62,856 bases of DNA from an uncultured Chitinophagaceae bacterium (GTDB lineage Bacteria; Bacteroidota; Bacteroidia; Chitinophagales; Chitinophagaceae), in the NCBI GenBank assembly GCA_936908745.1, contig CAKZFX010000027.1:1-62856 (forward strand), given 5' to 3'. The translations under genes and the position numbers were made by a program. The notes beneath the pieces were generated by a model. It saw nothing but the letters and a program-made list of their open reading frames with translations. It did no database searches and had not been told where the DNA came from. Positions 43,305-52,905 of this stretch are shown piece after piece. Position 1 is the first letter of the stretch. Each line of letters starts with the position of its first letter.

Positions 43305-44786
43305 TTATTGATTTTTCTGGAGTTTGCTATTTCGTTTACTGTAACCAAAATAGATAATGAAACCCAGTAATAACCAAACACCCAGTCGCACCCAGTTTTC
43401 CCAACCAAGGCCAAAAATCATGGCGCCGCAAGCGACAATACCTAAAATTGGCAGGAATGGCACAAGTGGTGTTTTAAATTGGCGAGGCATATTTGGTTCT
43501 TTCTTTCTCAAAATGATAACGGCAGCACAAACAAGCATGAAAGCAAATAAAGTTCCGATACTTGTCATGTGACCTACCACATCACCTGGAACAAAACCGG
43601 CAAATAAAGCAACCAATACAAGAATAACCAGGTTGCCTTTGTATGGTGTTTTGTATTTAGGATGGACAACGGAAAATACTTTAGGCAATAAACCATCTTT
43701 ACTCATTGAGTAGAATACACGGCTTTGACCTAATAACATTACGAGAATAACAGAAGAGAAGCCTGCAAGAATAGCTACCGTAACTGATTTACTCAGCCAG
43801 CCATATCCGGGCATTGATTCTTTAATCGCAGCCACTACAGAAGCTTCTCCACCTTTTGTCGGATCTCTGAAGAACTCAACAGGCACTAAACCTGTAAGAA
43901 CGTGAGAGAAGAGGATGTAAAGAATGGTACAAATAATCAATGACCCAAGTATCCCAAAAGGCATATTCTTTTTAGGATTCTTCGTTTCCTGTGCCGCTGT
44001 ACTTACAGCATCAAACCCGATAAAGGCAAAGAATACTGTACCAGCTGCTCCTAATATACCCATGATACCACCAAAGTTGTATGTGGTTCCGTGGTGATCA
44101 GTGTATTTTGTTGGTTCAGGGATATAAGGGGTGTGATTGGCAGGATTAATAAAGCCCCAGCCTAATGCAATAATCAGTACAACAATGGCCACTTTTACAA
44201 TTACGATCAGGTTGTTTACAACCGCAGATTCTTTTGTTCCCCTGATCAGTAATAAGCTAAGTAAAGTAACAATACCCAATGCCGGTAAGTTAACAATACC
44301 ACTTACTCCGTCAACAGATGTCTGGAAAGGAGAGTGACACCATTCATAGGGTATGGGGTTCATATGAAAGACTTCAACCAGCAAATTGTTGAGGTATTCA
44401 CTCCAGGCAATACCAACTGTAGCTGCACCTACGGCATATTCCAATACAAGGTCCCAGCCAATAATCCAGGCCAGTAATTCTCCCATAGTGGCATAAGTAT
44501 AAGTATAAGCGCTACCGGAAATAGGAATAGAAGAGGAAAGTTCAGCATAGCAAAGACCGGCTAATGCGCAACCTACAGCTGCTAATAAGAAACCAAGTGT
44601 TACTGACGGGCCCGCATTTTGTGCTGCCGCCGCTGCTGTTCTTACAAACAAACCGGCACCAATAATGGCACCAATACCGAGGGCGATCAACCCCCATCCG
44701 CCTAAAGTTCTTTTCAGGCTATGTTCTCCGGCTTCTCCAGCTTCAGCAAGCAAACTGGAAATCGGTTTCTTGACAAATAAACTCAT
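43305..44786 (-). CDS. APC-family amino-acid permease (cationic-type)
   Basis: 493 residues, about 12-14 hydrophobic helices, inner membrane. N-terminus LKRTLGGWGLIALGIGAIIGAGLFVRTA carries the GAIIGAG backbone-kink motif of APC transporters. The helix ELSSSIPISGSAYTYTYATMGE and IAWSEYLN resemble the CAT (cationic amino acid) subgroup. Neighbour 44846 encodes another APC member on the same strand, 60 bp upstream in transcription. Substrate cannot be fixed; proton-coupled amino-acid uptake is likely. Confidence 0.9.
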   Translation of the reverse strand: MSLFVKKPISSLLAEAGEAGEHSLKRTLGGWGLIALGIGAIIGAGLFVRTAAAAAQNAGPSVTLGFLLAAVGCALAGLCYAELSSSIPISGSAYTYTYATMGELLAWIIGWDLVLEYAVGAATVGIAWSEYLNNLLVEVFHMNPIPYEWCHSPFQTSVDGVSGIVNLPALGIVTLLSLLLIRGTKESAVVNNLIVIVKVAIVVLIIALGWGFINPANHTPYIPEPTKYTDHHGTTYNFGGIMGILGAAGTVFFAFIGFDAVSTAAQETKNPKKNMPFGILGSLIICTILYILFSHVLTGLVPVEFFRDPTKGGEASVVAAIKESMPGYGWLSKSVTVAILAGFSSVILVMLLGQSRVFYSMSKDGLLPKVFSVVHPKYKTPYKGNLVILVLVALFAGFVPGDVVGHMTSIGTLFAFMLVCAAVIILRKKEPNMPRQFKTPLVPFLPILGIVACGAMIFGLGWENWVRLGVWLLLGFIIYFGYSKRNSKLQKNQ

Positions 44787-44845
44787 TGGTTAGTTTTTTA
44801 TAAGTGACTAAGATAGGGATTGATGTTAAAAAATCATTTTTTCTT

Positions 44846-46294
44846 TTATGAAGGGTTGACCCGCTGTTTATTAGTGGAAATAGCGATGTAATACAATGGA
44901 ATACCGGCCAATACGATAATGAGGCCCGGCCAGGTAAACTGCGGTTTATATATAATAAGGAGTATGCAGAATGCAAGCCCCATCAATATATACAGGATCG
45001 GCAGCACCGGGTAGCCAAATGCCTTATACGGCCGTTCCATATCCGGTCTTTTCTTTCTTAATATAAAGATGCCGACGATGGTGAGCATATAAAATAATAC
45101 CACCACAAAGGAGATCATATCCAGCAACTGGCCATATTTACCGCTCAGGCTCCAGATGCTGGCAGCTATGCACTGAATCCACAACGCCACCTGCGGCACG
45201 GCATTCTTATTCAATGTGCCGACATTTTTAAAGAACAGTCCATCTTTGGCCATTGTATAATAGACCCTGGCACCCGCAAGGATCAGCCCGTTATTACATC
45301 CAAAAGTGGACACCATGATCAGCAGGGCGATCAGGATCGTGCCAAACGATGGGAATATTTTATTAGCGGCAGCCACGGCCACGCGGTCATCTTTGGCAAA
45401 AGCCAGTTCATTCAGCGGCAATACATTCAGGTACATCAGGTTTACCAATACATAAATAACCGTCACGATCAGCGTACCCAGGAAAAGGCTGAGACCGATA
45501 TTGCGTTTGGGATTTTTCATTTCACCAGCGATAAACGTCACATTGTTCCATGCATCGCTGCTGAAAATAGAACCTACCATCGAGGCTGCAATGGCGCCCA
45601 TCAATGCCGAACCGCCAATGCCGATCCAGGTGGAATGTTGTAACTGGCCTGTTTCATCTTTGGTGCCAAAATCCTGCATAGCCGTAAAGCCTGTTTTCCA
45701 GTTCTCCGACCAGAAACTTTCTTTCGCCAGCATAAAACCAAAAGCGATCAGGCCAAATAAGGCCAGCAACTTGGCAGAAGTAAACACCGTTTGGATCAGT
45801 TTACCTTCTTTCACCCCTCGTGAATTGATGAAGGTCAATAAGCAAATAATGACAATGGACACCAACTGCCCCGAATAGACATTAATAATACCGGCGTCGA
45901 AGAGGAAATAATTATTGCCCAGTTCCGGCACCATATAACTAAGGAACTTGGAAAAAGCCACACCTACGGCGGCGATCGTTGCGGTTTGTATCACCGCAAA
46001 AAAGCTCCAGCCATATAAAAAACCTACCAATGGATTGTAGGCTTCTTTGAGATAAACATATTGTCCGCCCGCTTTGGGAAACATACCACTCAGCTCGCCA
46101 TAACTTAAGGCGGCGCTGAGTGTCATAAAACCGGTGATCAGCCAGACGGCGATCAGCCAGCCGGCACTGCCGACGTTGCGGGTGATATCCGCACTTACAA
46201 TAAAAATCCCCGAGCCGATCATCGAACCGGCCACGATCATCGTGCCGTCAAATAAGCCCAGGGTTGGTTTAAAAGAGGTTGGTTGTTCGGCCAT
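44846..46294 (-). CDS. APC-family amino-acid permease (LAT-type)
   Basis: 482 residues with about 12 hydrophobic helices. Start LGLFDGTMIVAGSMIGSGIFIVSADI carries the APC unwound helix 1 motif. Conserved SAALSYGELSGMFPKAGGQYVYLKEAYN and SDAWNNVTFIAGEMKNPKRN place it near the LAT/serine-threonine exchanger group. Different branch from its neighbour at 43305, so the pair is not a recent duplicate. Its own upstream region has no clear promoter box. Confidence 0.9.
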   Translation of the reverse strand: MAEQPTSFKPTLGLFDGTMIVAGSMIGSGIFIVSADITRNVGSAGWLIAVWLITGFMTLSAALSYGELSGMFPKAGGQYVYLKEAYNPLVGFLYGWSFFAVIQTATIAAVGVAFSKFLSYMVPELGNNYFLFDAGIINVYSGQLVSIVIICLLTFINSRGVKEGKLIQTVFTSAKLLALFGLIAFGFMLAKESFWSENWKTGFTAMQDFGTKDETGQLQHSTWIGIGGSALMGAIAASMVGSIFSSDAWNNVTFIAGEMKNPKRNIGLSLFLGTLIVTVIYVLVNLMYLNVLPLNELAFAKDDRVAVAAANKIFPSFGTILIALLIMVSTFGCNNGLILAGARVYYTMAKDGLFFKNVGTLNKNAVPQVALWIQCIAASIWSLSGKYGQLLDMISFVVVLFYMLTIVGIFILRKKRPDMERPYKAFGYPVLPILYILMGLAFCILLIIYKPQFTWPGLIIVLAGIPLYYIAISTNKQRVNPS

Positions 46295-46428
46295 AAATTA
46301 TTTTTAGAAGGGAGATTTGCTGAAACAGCAGGGAAAATAGTGATTTCCAGTAAAAACAAAACAAAAGATTATTAACGCTAAAGCCAGCGCTACAAGGTAA
46401 AAGGAAGTGGTTTTTAGAAATAAACCTT

Positions 46429-46436
46429 TAGTTTTG
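46429..46436 (+). promoter_or_regulatory. -7 element of the transporter-GT9 operon
   Basis: TAGTTTTG (exact TAnnTTTG) 11 bp before ATG 46448; short leader. Confidence 0.45.
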
Positions 46437-46447
46437 AAAACTTAGTA

Positions 46448-47947
46448 ATGCTTATGAATAAACGTACTGCCGGGATAGTAGCTTTTATCCTGTTTACGAT
46501 TGTAGCCATCACACACTTCATTCATTTTGAAGGCTGGGCAACGATCGGTGCGCCTGTGTTGACAACGCTTCGCTGGATTTTTATTGCAAGCCTTATTGTT
46601 TTTGCCATTCTGAAAAGGTCACTGACAACCTGGATACTGGTGGCAATGGCCATAGGCGTTGAAATCGGTGTTGATTACCCGAAAGAATCGCAGGAATTGA
46701 AATTCTTAAGCACCATCTTCCTTCGCTTAGTTAAAACGATTGTTGCTCCTTTATTATTTGCCACATTGGTGGTAGGTATTGCCAGCCATGCCAACCTGAA
46801 ACAGGTAGGCCGGATGGGATGGAAATCGCTTGTTTACTTTGAAGTGGTAACCACCATTGCGTTAGTCATTGGTTTAGCAGCTATCAATGTAACAGGTGCA
46901 GGAAAAGGGATCAGCGTTCCGCAGGAACTATTAAAAGAATTGCCACGGTCATCAGAAAAGCAATTACAGGCAAAAGTGATCGGCATATTGGACAGTGCTG
47001 GCGTACAGGTGCCTAAAGATCTTATTAATAAACTGCCGGATGCATCGCAAAAAGGATGGCAGGACCACATTATTGATATTTTCCCGGAGAATATTATCAA
47101 ATCAATTTACGAGGGCAATGTATTGCCGATCGTATTCTTTAGTGTCATATTTGGTATATCGCTGGCGTTGCTGAATGAAAAGAAGAAAAAGCCAATGCTT
47201 GACTTTTCGGAAAGCCTTGCCGAGACAATGTTCAAGTTTACGAATATCATCATGTACTTTGCTCCGTTTGGCGTAGGTGCGGCTATCGCGGTAACGGTTG
47301 GCCATTTGGGCATTGACATATTGAAAAACCTTGCCTTATTGCTTATTACCTTATATGTAGCATTATTTGCGTTTATCCTGTTAGTGCTCCTCCCGGTGGC
47401 ATTATGGGTGGCGAAAATTCCGGTACGAAAATTCATGCAGGCTATCCGTGAGCCGGTTTCCATTGCTTTTGCCACTACAAGTTCCGATTCTGCATTGCCC
47501 AAAGCGCTGGAGAATATGGAGAAATTTGGTGTGCCACGAAAAATTGTTTCATTCGTAATACCGACAGGATATACATTTAATTTAGATGGCACTACCTTGT
47601 ATCTCTCGCTGGCATCCGTATTTGTGGCACAGGCGGCAGGCATTGACCTGTCTTTTGGCGAGCAATTAATGATCGGTCTGACATTGATGTTAACCAGCAA
47701 AGGGGTAGCTGCTGTGCCAAGAGCTTCATTGGTAATACTGATTGCAACAGCCGCTACTTTCCATTTTCCTTTGTGGCCGATCATGGCCATATATGGTATT
47801 GACGAACTGATGGACATGGCACGTACATCCGTCAACGTAATTGGAAACACATTGGCAAGCTGTGTCATCGCCCGTTGGGAAGGTGAATTTGATGATGCCA
47901 AAGCATTAGCCTTTAACGAAAAAGAAGCAGACGCTATAACCGAATAA
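46448..47947 (+). CDS. Dicarboxylate/amino acid:cation symporter (DAACS family)
   Basis: 499 residues, about 8 membrane helices plus hairpins HP1/HP2, inner membrane. Family motifs: the Ser-rich FATTSSDSALPKALE of HP1, PTGYTFNLDGTTLYL (the NMDGT-like site, here NLDGT), and TSKGVAAVPRASLVIL of HP2. A soluble helical insert (~165-215, with LKELPRSSEKQLQA) lies after helix 4. Substrate is glutamate/aspartate or C4-dicarboxylates. An ATG at 46454 is an alternative start. First gene of an operon with DedA, MFS and GT9. Confidence 0.92.
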   Translation: MLMNKRTAGIVAFILFTIVAITHFIHFEGWATIGAPVLTTLRWIFIASLIVFAILKRSLTTWILVAMAIGVEIGVDYPKESQELKFLSTIFLRLVKTIVAPLLFATLVVGIASHANLKQVGRMGWKSLVYFEVVTTIALVIGLAAINVTGAGKGISVPQELLKELPRSSEKQLQAKVIGILDSAGVQVPKDLINKLPDASQKGWQDHIIDIFPENIIKSIYEGNVLPIVFFSVIFGISLALLNEKKKKPMLDFSESLAETMFKFTNIIMYFAPFGVGAAIAVTVGHLGIDILKNLALLLITLYVALFAFILLVLLPVALWVAKIPVRKFMQAIREPVSIAFATTSSDSALPKALENMEKFGVPRKIVSFVIPTGYTFNLDGTTLYLSLASVFVAQAAGIDLSFGEQLMIGLTLMLTSKGVAAVPRASLVILIATAATFHFPLWPIMAIYGIDELMDMARTSVNVIGNTLASCVIARWEGEFDDAKALAFNEKEADAITE

Positions 47948-47961
47948 AGATTGAGAGTTTT

Positions 47962-48723
47962 ATGGATTTATTTTTTCTATTAGACAGTTTTCATTGGAGC
48001 CAGTTATTACAACCACAGTGGTATGTTGAAAATGGCGGGCTTTGGTTGTTATTAATTGTAGTGTTTGCGGAAACAGGATTATTTGTCGGTTTCTTTTTAC
48101 CGGGCGACACTTTACTGTTCGTAGCCGGTATCTATGCACACGAGATCACAACAAAAACGAATGAAGTAAAACCCGGTTTGACACACCAGTTCCTTGACCT
48201 TGTAGGAATGGGCAGCATACGCAGTGAGTGGGTTGACCTTTTTGTATTGGTAGGACTCATTTCGCTATGCGGTATCTTAGGCAATGCCGTAGGCTACTGG
48301 ACGGGTAAAAAAGTAGGCCCTGCCATGTTTACCTGGCGTGATCGTTTCCTTTTCAAAAAAAGATACTTATTCCAGGCACAGGAATTTTACCAAAAGCATG
48401 GTGGGTTGGCCATCATTGGTGCAAGATTTCTCCCCTTCATAAGAACATTTGCGCCGATCATTGCGGGTATCGTGAAAATGGACCCTAAGAAATTCCACTT
48501 CTTCAACGTGGTCGGTTGCCTTGCATGGGTGATCACGATGATATTTGCGGGGCACTTTTTGCAAAAGTGGATCTTGCAGCAATTTGGTTTTGACCTCAAA
48601 GAACATCTTGAAATAATTGTGATCGGTATCGTGCTGGTGACAACGGCGCCTGTTATCATCAAACTGATGTCAGGCAGGAATAAGAACTACGGGCCGCCAC
48701 CCACCAACGAAACAAACGTTTAG
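47962..48723 (+). CDS. DedA/SNARE-associated family membrane protein
   Basis: 253 residues, DedA family, implicated in undecaprenyl-phosphate or phospholipid translocation. Conserved FFLPGDTLLFVAGIYA and GARFLPFIRTFAPIIAGIVKM (with the conserved Arg-phe-proline motif) are intact, together with GNAVGYWTGKKVG. Longer than minimal DedA because of an insert (~70-90). 14 bp after the symporter and 5 bp before the MFS gene. Confidence 0.92.
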   Translation: MDLFFLLDSFHWSQLLQPQWYVENGGLWLLLIVVFAETGLFVGFFLPGDTLLFVAGIYAHEITTKTNEVKPGLTHQFLDLVGMGSIRSEWVDLFVLVGLISLCGILGNAVGYWTGKKVGPAMFTWRDRFLFKKRYLFQAQEFYQKHGGLAIIGARFLPFIRTFAPIIAGIVKMDPKKFHFFNVVGCLAWVITMIFAGHFLQKWILQQFGFDLKEHLEIIVIGIVLVTTAPVIIKLMSGRNKNYGPPPTNETNV

Positions 48724-48728
48724 CCTTT

Positions 48729-49973
48729 ATGAACCCACAAAAACCTGCGTCGGTTTTCAATATTGCAGTGATCGTAGCCGCCCTTGGTTACTTCGTTGAT
48801 ATTTATGACCTGCTGTTGTTTACCATTGTAAGGGAGCCCAGCCTGCAAGGATTGGGTGTTGATCTTACAGATGGCAAAGCGGTGTTAGCGGCCAGCACCA
48901 AGATCATTAACTGGCAAATGGTCGGTTTGCTGATAGGCGGTATACTCTGGGGTGTGATGGGCGATAAAAAAGGAAGGCTCTCTGTTCTCTTTGGTTCTAT
49001 CATTCTTTACTCTGTTGCCAACTTTATCACGGGTTTTGTGCAAACGACGGATCAATATGCGTATGCACGTTTCGCAGCGGGTATTGGCCTTGCCGGCGAG
49101 TTAGGCGCAGGTATCACACTGGTAAGCGAACTGTTGCCAAAAAATAAGAGAGGTATCGGTACTTCTTTAGTAGCGGGTATTGGTTTGTTTGGGGCTGTGT
49201 TCGCCTACTTCACGTTTAAATTTACCGAAGACTGGCGTTTGTGTTATAAGATCGGTGGCGGTTTGGGTATTGTTTTGCTGTTGCTCCGTGTAAGCGTGGC
49301 CGAGAGTGGCATGTTCAAACAGGTAAAAGAACAATCGGTTTCAAGGGGCAACATCTTTATGTTTTTTACCAATGGCAAACGGTTGAAAAAATACATTCTG
49401 GCTATTCTTATTGGGCTGCCTACATGGTATGTGATCGGCATATTGGTCAACTACAGCAACCGTTTCGCTTCGGCCTTTTATGGTGAAAACAAAATAGAAT
49501 CGGGCCGGGCTATTATGTATGCGTATGCAGCCATAGCAATTGGCGATATTTTAATCGGGTTCATAAGTCAGTATTTTAAAAGCCGGAAAAAAGCACTGTA
49601 CCTGTTTTATGGGTTTACCATTTTATCAGGTGTGATATTCTTTAGCGGGCTGATAAAATCAGACTATATGATGTATGCCGTTTGCGCAGCATTAGGGTTC
49701 AGTACCGGCTTCTGGGCCATCTTTGTTACAATGGGCGCAGAACAATTCGGTACAAATTTGCGGGCAACGGCCGCCACCACTGTTCCCAATATGGTAAGAG
49801 GCGCTTTGCCATTAATTAATATTATGTTCCTTGATGTATTCCAGAAATCATGGGGCTGGACAATTGTGCAGAGTGGCATCCTGACCGGAACAATTGTAAT
49901 GGCGATCACCTTAGTGGCTGCTTACTTTACCGAGGAAACTTTTCATAAAGACCTTAATTACGTTGAACGATAA
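48729..49973 (+). CDS. MFS transporter (metabolite:H+ symporter-like)
   Basis: 414 residues, about 12 helices. GYFVDIYDLLLFTIV is the first-helix acid motif of the metabolite:H+ symporter/sugar-porter-type MFS; GVMGDKKGRLSVLFGSI is the loop 2-3 motif (GDxxGR). The second half has GFISQYFKSRKKALYLF. Ligand could be an organic acid, osmolyte or peptide-like solute. 3 bp before the GT9 gene. Confidence 0.88.
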   Translation: MNPQKPASVFNIAVIVAALGYFVDIYDLLLFTIVREPSLQGLGVDLTDGKAVLAASTKIINWQMVGLLIGGILWGVMGDKKGRLSVLFGSIILYSVANFITGFVQTTDQYAYARFAAGIGLAGELGAGITLVSELLPKNKRGIGTSLVAGIGLFGAVFAYFTFKFTEDWRLCYKIGGGLGIVLLLLRVSVAESGMFKQVKEQSVSRGNIFMFFTNGKRLKKYILAILIGLPTWYVIGILVNYSNRFASAFYGENKIESGRAIMYAYAAIAIGDILIGFISQYFKSRKKALYLFYGFTILSGVIFFSGLIKSDYMMYAVCAALGFSTGFWAIFVTMGAEQFGTNLRATAATTVPNMVRGALPLINIMFLDVFQKSWGWTIVQSGILTGTIVMAITLVAAYFTEETFHKDLNYVER

Positions 49974-49976
49974 TAA

Positions 49977-51020
49977 TTGAACGTGACAGAAGCATTACCT
50001 GTTATAGAAACAGTAGAGGAAGTGAAGAAAACCAAATTTCTCATCGTTCGTTTTTCTTCCATCGGCGATATTGTATTGACAACGCCTGTGATCCGTTGCC
50101 TGAAAAAACAGGTGGCCGATGCGGAAATACATTTCTTAGTCAAAGAATCCTTTCGCTCGGTGGTGGCGCATAATCCCTACATTGATAAAATACAGGTGTT
50201 GGCGCATAGCTGGGAGCTGATGATGGAAGAGCTGAAAGCAGAAGAATACGACTATATCATTGACCTGCACCATAATTCAAAAACGCTGCGGCTCAAAAAT
50301 GCGCTGAAAGTAAAAGCCTTTTCTTTCTACAAACTGAATATCCAGAAATACTTCTTAACGGCATTTAAGATAAATATGCTGCCCAAAGTGCATATCGTTG
50401 ACCGTTATTTAAAAACGGTTGAATCATTCGGTGTAAAAAATGATGGCAATGGCCTCGACTACTTTATTGCGCCCAATGAAGAAACAAAAAAAGAGGACAT
50501 TCCCGCATCTCACTATGCTGGTTATATCGCTTGTGTGATCGGTGCGGCACATGCAACCAAACGCTGGCCGGTAGAAAAATGGAAACAGTTTTGCGCCACG
50601 ATGGACCACCCGGTGATCTTATTAGGTGGAAAAGAAGATGCGCCCAACGGTGACGAGATCGCTTCTGTTGATACTATAAAAATCTATAACGCCTGCGGCA
50701 AATTCTCGTTGAACGAAAGTGCCGACCTGGTGCGCAAAGCCAAACTGGTGATCAGCAATGATACCGGCCTCATGCATATAGCCGCCGCGTTTAAGCGGCC
50801 GATCATTTCTTTATGGGGAAACACAGTGCCGGCCTTTGGTATGTATCCTTACTACGGCGATAACTTCCGCCAGGCGCCTTTTGATATTGTTGAAACCAAA
50901 GGACTGTGGTGTCGCCCTTGCTCCAAGATCGGGTATGAAAAATGCCCCTTAGGGCATTTCAAGTGTATGCAGAAAATTACTGCGGATAAGGTATTGACAG
51001 CCGTTAAAACAAAGCTGTGA
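49977..51020 (+). CDS. Glycosyltransferase family 9 (heptosyltransferase-like)
   Basis: 347 residues from TTG 49977 (GTG 49983 is an alternative). GT-B-fold lipopolysaccharide core heptosyltransferase family: LIVRFSSIGDIVLTTPVIRCL at the start of the first Rossmann domain, and SNDTGLMHIAAAFKRP plus ISLWGNTVPAFGMYP in the nucleotide-sugar-binding half. Cys-rich C-terminal stretch GLWCRPCSKIGYEKCPLGHFKC is a feature of Bacteroidota members. Likely LPS or surface-glycan assembly at the inner membrane. Ends 17 bp inside the convergent FecR stub. Confidence 0.92.
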   Translation: MNVTEALPVIETVEEVKKTKFLIVRFSSIGDIVLTTPVIRCLKKQVADAEIHFLVKESFRSVVAHNPYIDKIQVLAHSWELMMEELKAEEYDYIIDLHHNSKTLRLKNALKVKAFSFYKLNIQKYFLTAFKINMLPKVHIVDRYLKTVESFGVKNDGNGLDYFIAPNEETKKEDIPASHYAGYIACVIGAAHATKRWPVEKWKQFCATMDHPVILLGGKEDAPNGDEIASVDTIKIYNACGKFSLNESADLVRKAKLVISNDTGLMHIAAAFKRPIISLWGNTVPAFGMYPYYGDNFRQAPFDIVETKGLWCRPCSKIGYEKCPLGHFKCMQKITADKVLTAVKTKL

Positions 51021-51243
51021 TCTTTTTCCACCAGGGTTCAGGCTTGGGGAAAAATAACGGGTAAGCCGTATGCGCCTGTACGGTGGCTAAAATCTCATTT
51101 TCAATGACTGCTTTTTCTTCTTCACTGATCTGCTTTTTATCATCGGTGCAGGACAGCCAGTTCTGTATTTGTCTTTTTTCTGCCGGTTTTGACTGGCCAT
51201 GCAGGTAACGACTCACTTTTTTATGTAGAATTTCTTTTGTCAT
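51004..51243 (-). CDS. FecR N-terminal-like stub (truncated anti-sigma)
   Basis: 79 residues resembling only the N-terminal cytoplasmic part of Bacteroidota FecR anti-sigma factors: KVSRYLHGQSKPAEKRQIQNW, then SEEEKAVIENEIL. In a full FecR the Pro-Trp-Trp-basic stretch leads into the membrane helix; here PEPWWKKITALF ends at a stop, so helix and periplasmic domains are missing. The 3' end overlaps the convergent GT9 gene by 17 bp, so a past rearrangement may have cut it. Lies 28 bp after the region-2-only sigma-like gene. Confidence 0.6.
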   Translation of the reverse strand: MTKEILHKKVSRYLHGQSKPAEKRQIQNWLSCTDDKKQISEEEKAVIENEILATVQAHTAYPLFFPKPEPWWKKITALF

Positions 51244-51271
51244 AGACTATGATTGGGTTAAATAGATTTGT

Positions 51272-51772
51272 TTAGAATAAATGCATCACACGCTGAAACG
51301 CATACTTCAGGTTCTTGAAATTCATATGTGCCGGCCACCAGGGTTCTTTTTGTTGTACGGGAATAGGCAGCGGAACATAGGTCTCTTTTTCCTTCTCCTG
51401 TTTCGGCGTTGCTCTTTCATACGCTTTTTTCAATTGCTCAACAGTGAAGCCGGGAATGATCTCTTTCTCGATAGCATCAACATCCTGCTCCGTTGATAAT
51501 TTTTCATTGATACATTTTACAACCGCTGCTCTTACTTCGGTATAAAGATGTGCAGACATAGAAAAATTAACTGGCAACTGACTGCGTTTTTCCCAGAGAG
51601 AAATGAAGATAGAACTGACCACTGTTTTGGCGTCGGCTGAAGACTTCAGCTTGTCATGGCAGTACGTGTAAAGAGAGAACCAATACCGTTTATACAGTTC
51701 TTCAAAAGCTTCTGTACTGCTTTGCGAGAGTTGATCAACGAGTTCCTGCTCGGTTAAAAATTTTAGACTCAT
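51272..51772 (-). CDS. ECF sigma region-2-only protein
   Basis: 166 residues. Residues ~9-95 match the ECF sigma70 region 2 of Bacteroidota: TEAFEELYKRYWFSLYTYCHD, then SIFISLWEKRSQLPV and a SAHLYTEVRAAVVKCINEK stretch. Region 4, which reads the -35/-33 element, is missing. It is replaced by a charged, Pro-rich linker (~120-145, KQEKEKETYVPLPIPVQQ) and a KEPWWPAHMNFKNLKYAF tail. Either a domain-lost relic or a partner-dependent regulator. Paired with the FecR stub. Confidence 0.65.
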   Translation of the reverse strand: MSLKFLTEQELVDQLSQSSTEAFEELYKRYWFSLYTYCHDKLKSSADAKTVVSSIFISLWEKRSQLPVNFSMSAHLYTEVRAAVVKCINEKLSTEQDVDAIEKEIIPGFTVEQLKKAYERATPKQEKEKETYVPLPIPVQQKEPWWPAHMNFKNLKYAFQRVMHLF

Positions 51773-52137
51773 GTTGGATACGATTTAGGTTAACAATCCG
51801 GGGATATTGGATAGTTAATCGCAGGAAATTGGCTTACGGACTATATAAATCAAACTACGTACCTGTAAAGCAAACAGATTATATATAAGACGGGAAAACA
51901 AGTGGAAAGGTTGCACAAACAATTGATTTCAAATTTGTAAGCAGGGGATTAATTTTTGATAAAAAGTTTTAGAAAGGGCGTTTCCCTGCCAATTTTACCG
52001 GCATGCAAGGGGGCTGTATACTTTTACCACTCTTTATTATTTATACTGGCGCACAATTACATGCGCCTGCATACAACCAGTGCGTTTAAGCGATAAGTGT
52101 TTTATCGTAATCTACCTCGAAAGCAGTTTATCATCCA
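51773..52137. other. 365-bp intergenic region, no gene seen
   Basis: AT-rich spacer upstream of the sigma-like gene and downstream of the DUF481 gene. Holds one small hairpin (CGATAA 52091-52096 with TTATCG 52102-52107). No tRNA, convincing promoter box, or coherent reading frame was found. Confidence 0.4.
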
Positions 52138-52890
52138 TCAGAAAGTAAACTCGATCCCCGACGAAAAATTATAAGTTGTCTTCGGCGCTGTGCCTGCCGG
52201 GAAACGATCGTACAAATAATTCAGGTGAAGGGCAACGGCAAAATGCTTTGAGGCTTTCACTTTCAAACTGGTCTGGTTCATGATCCGGTAATCACTAAAT
52301 TTTTTAAACAAAGGCTGGAAAAAAGTGGTAGTGATGATCTCTGTCGTGTGGCCCGGTGTAATGGTAAAGCTGGCATAACTGCTGTTGCGTATATCGCTAT
52401 GTGTGACCACCGGTTCCGTCCTTTCTTTTTCCCTTTCATACATAACGAGAGAAGCGGCATACAAACGGATCACATTATTGGAAAGTATTTTGAAGCGTGG
52501 GCCTGTACCAACAAGAAAACGTGAATCAATCTGCGTTACCTGGTTATTTTGTCCTTGTGCAAACACTTCCCAGCGGAGCACATTCGTGATCTTGCGGTTG
52601 TAACGTAAGTGCAAAAAAGTATTGTTGAAAAAACGTTCCTCACCTGCCTTTAAAAGGTTGGAACTGGCCAGTATCAGCCACAGGTCTTTCTGTGTTTTAT
52701 ATTGCAGGTGGGCGTCGGCATTGAAAATGAAAATGTTTTGCGTGTTCTTTGCGAGCGTTACGTTGGCACCTGCGCCACCCATCCAGCCGGTGGTATCAGA
52801 TTGCATTCTTGCACTTTCAATATTTACAATTTGTGCATTGGCAACAGAAGAATAAAAGAGGATAAAAAGGAGAGGTTTAAGAATTTTCAT
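52138..52890 (-). CDS. DUF481 outer-membrane beta-barrel protein
   Basis: 250 residues: signal peptide 1-19 (ends VANAQ) and a barrel with alternating aromatic strands. FFNNTFLHLRYNRKI and LRWEVFAQGQNNQVTQIDSRFLVGTGPRF match the DUF481/YdiY-type family of salt-induced outer-membrane proteins. Ends with an aromatic C-terminal strand (GIEFTF), the usual Bam recognition signal. Follows the ExbD-like gene by 15 bp. Confidence 0.82.
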   Translation of the reverse strand: MKILKPLLFILFYSSVANAQIVNIESARMQSDTTGWMGGAGANVTLAKNTQNIFIFNADAHLQYKTQKDLWLILASSNLLKAGEERFFNNTFLHLRYNRKITNVLRWEVFAQGQNNQVTQIDSRFLVGTGPRFKILSNNVIRLYAASLVMYEREKERTEPVVTHSDIRNSSYASFTITPGHTTEIITTTFFQPLFKKFSDYRIMNQTSLKVKASKHFAVALHLNYLYDRFPAGTAPKTTYNFSSGIEFTF

Positions 52891-52905
52891 GACAGGAAAC
52901 TAAGG

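Noticed and set aside
47107..47901. 264-codon minus-strand reading frame
   Set aside because: Antisense to the symporter gene, whose protein motifs are clear; composition is that of an antisense shadow.
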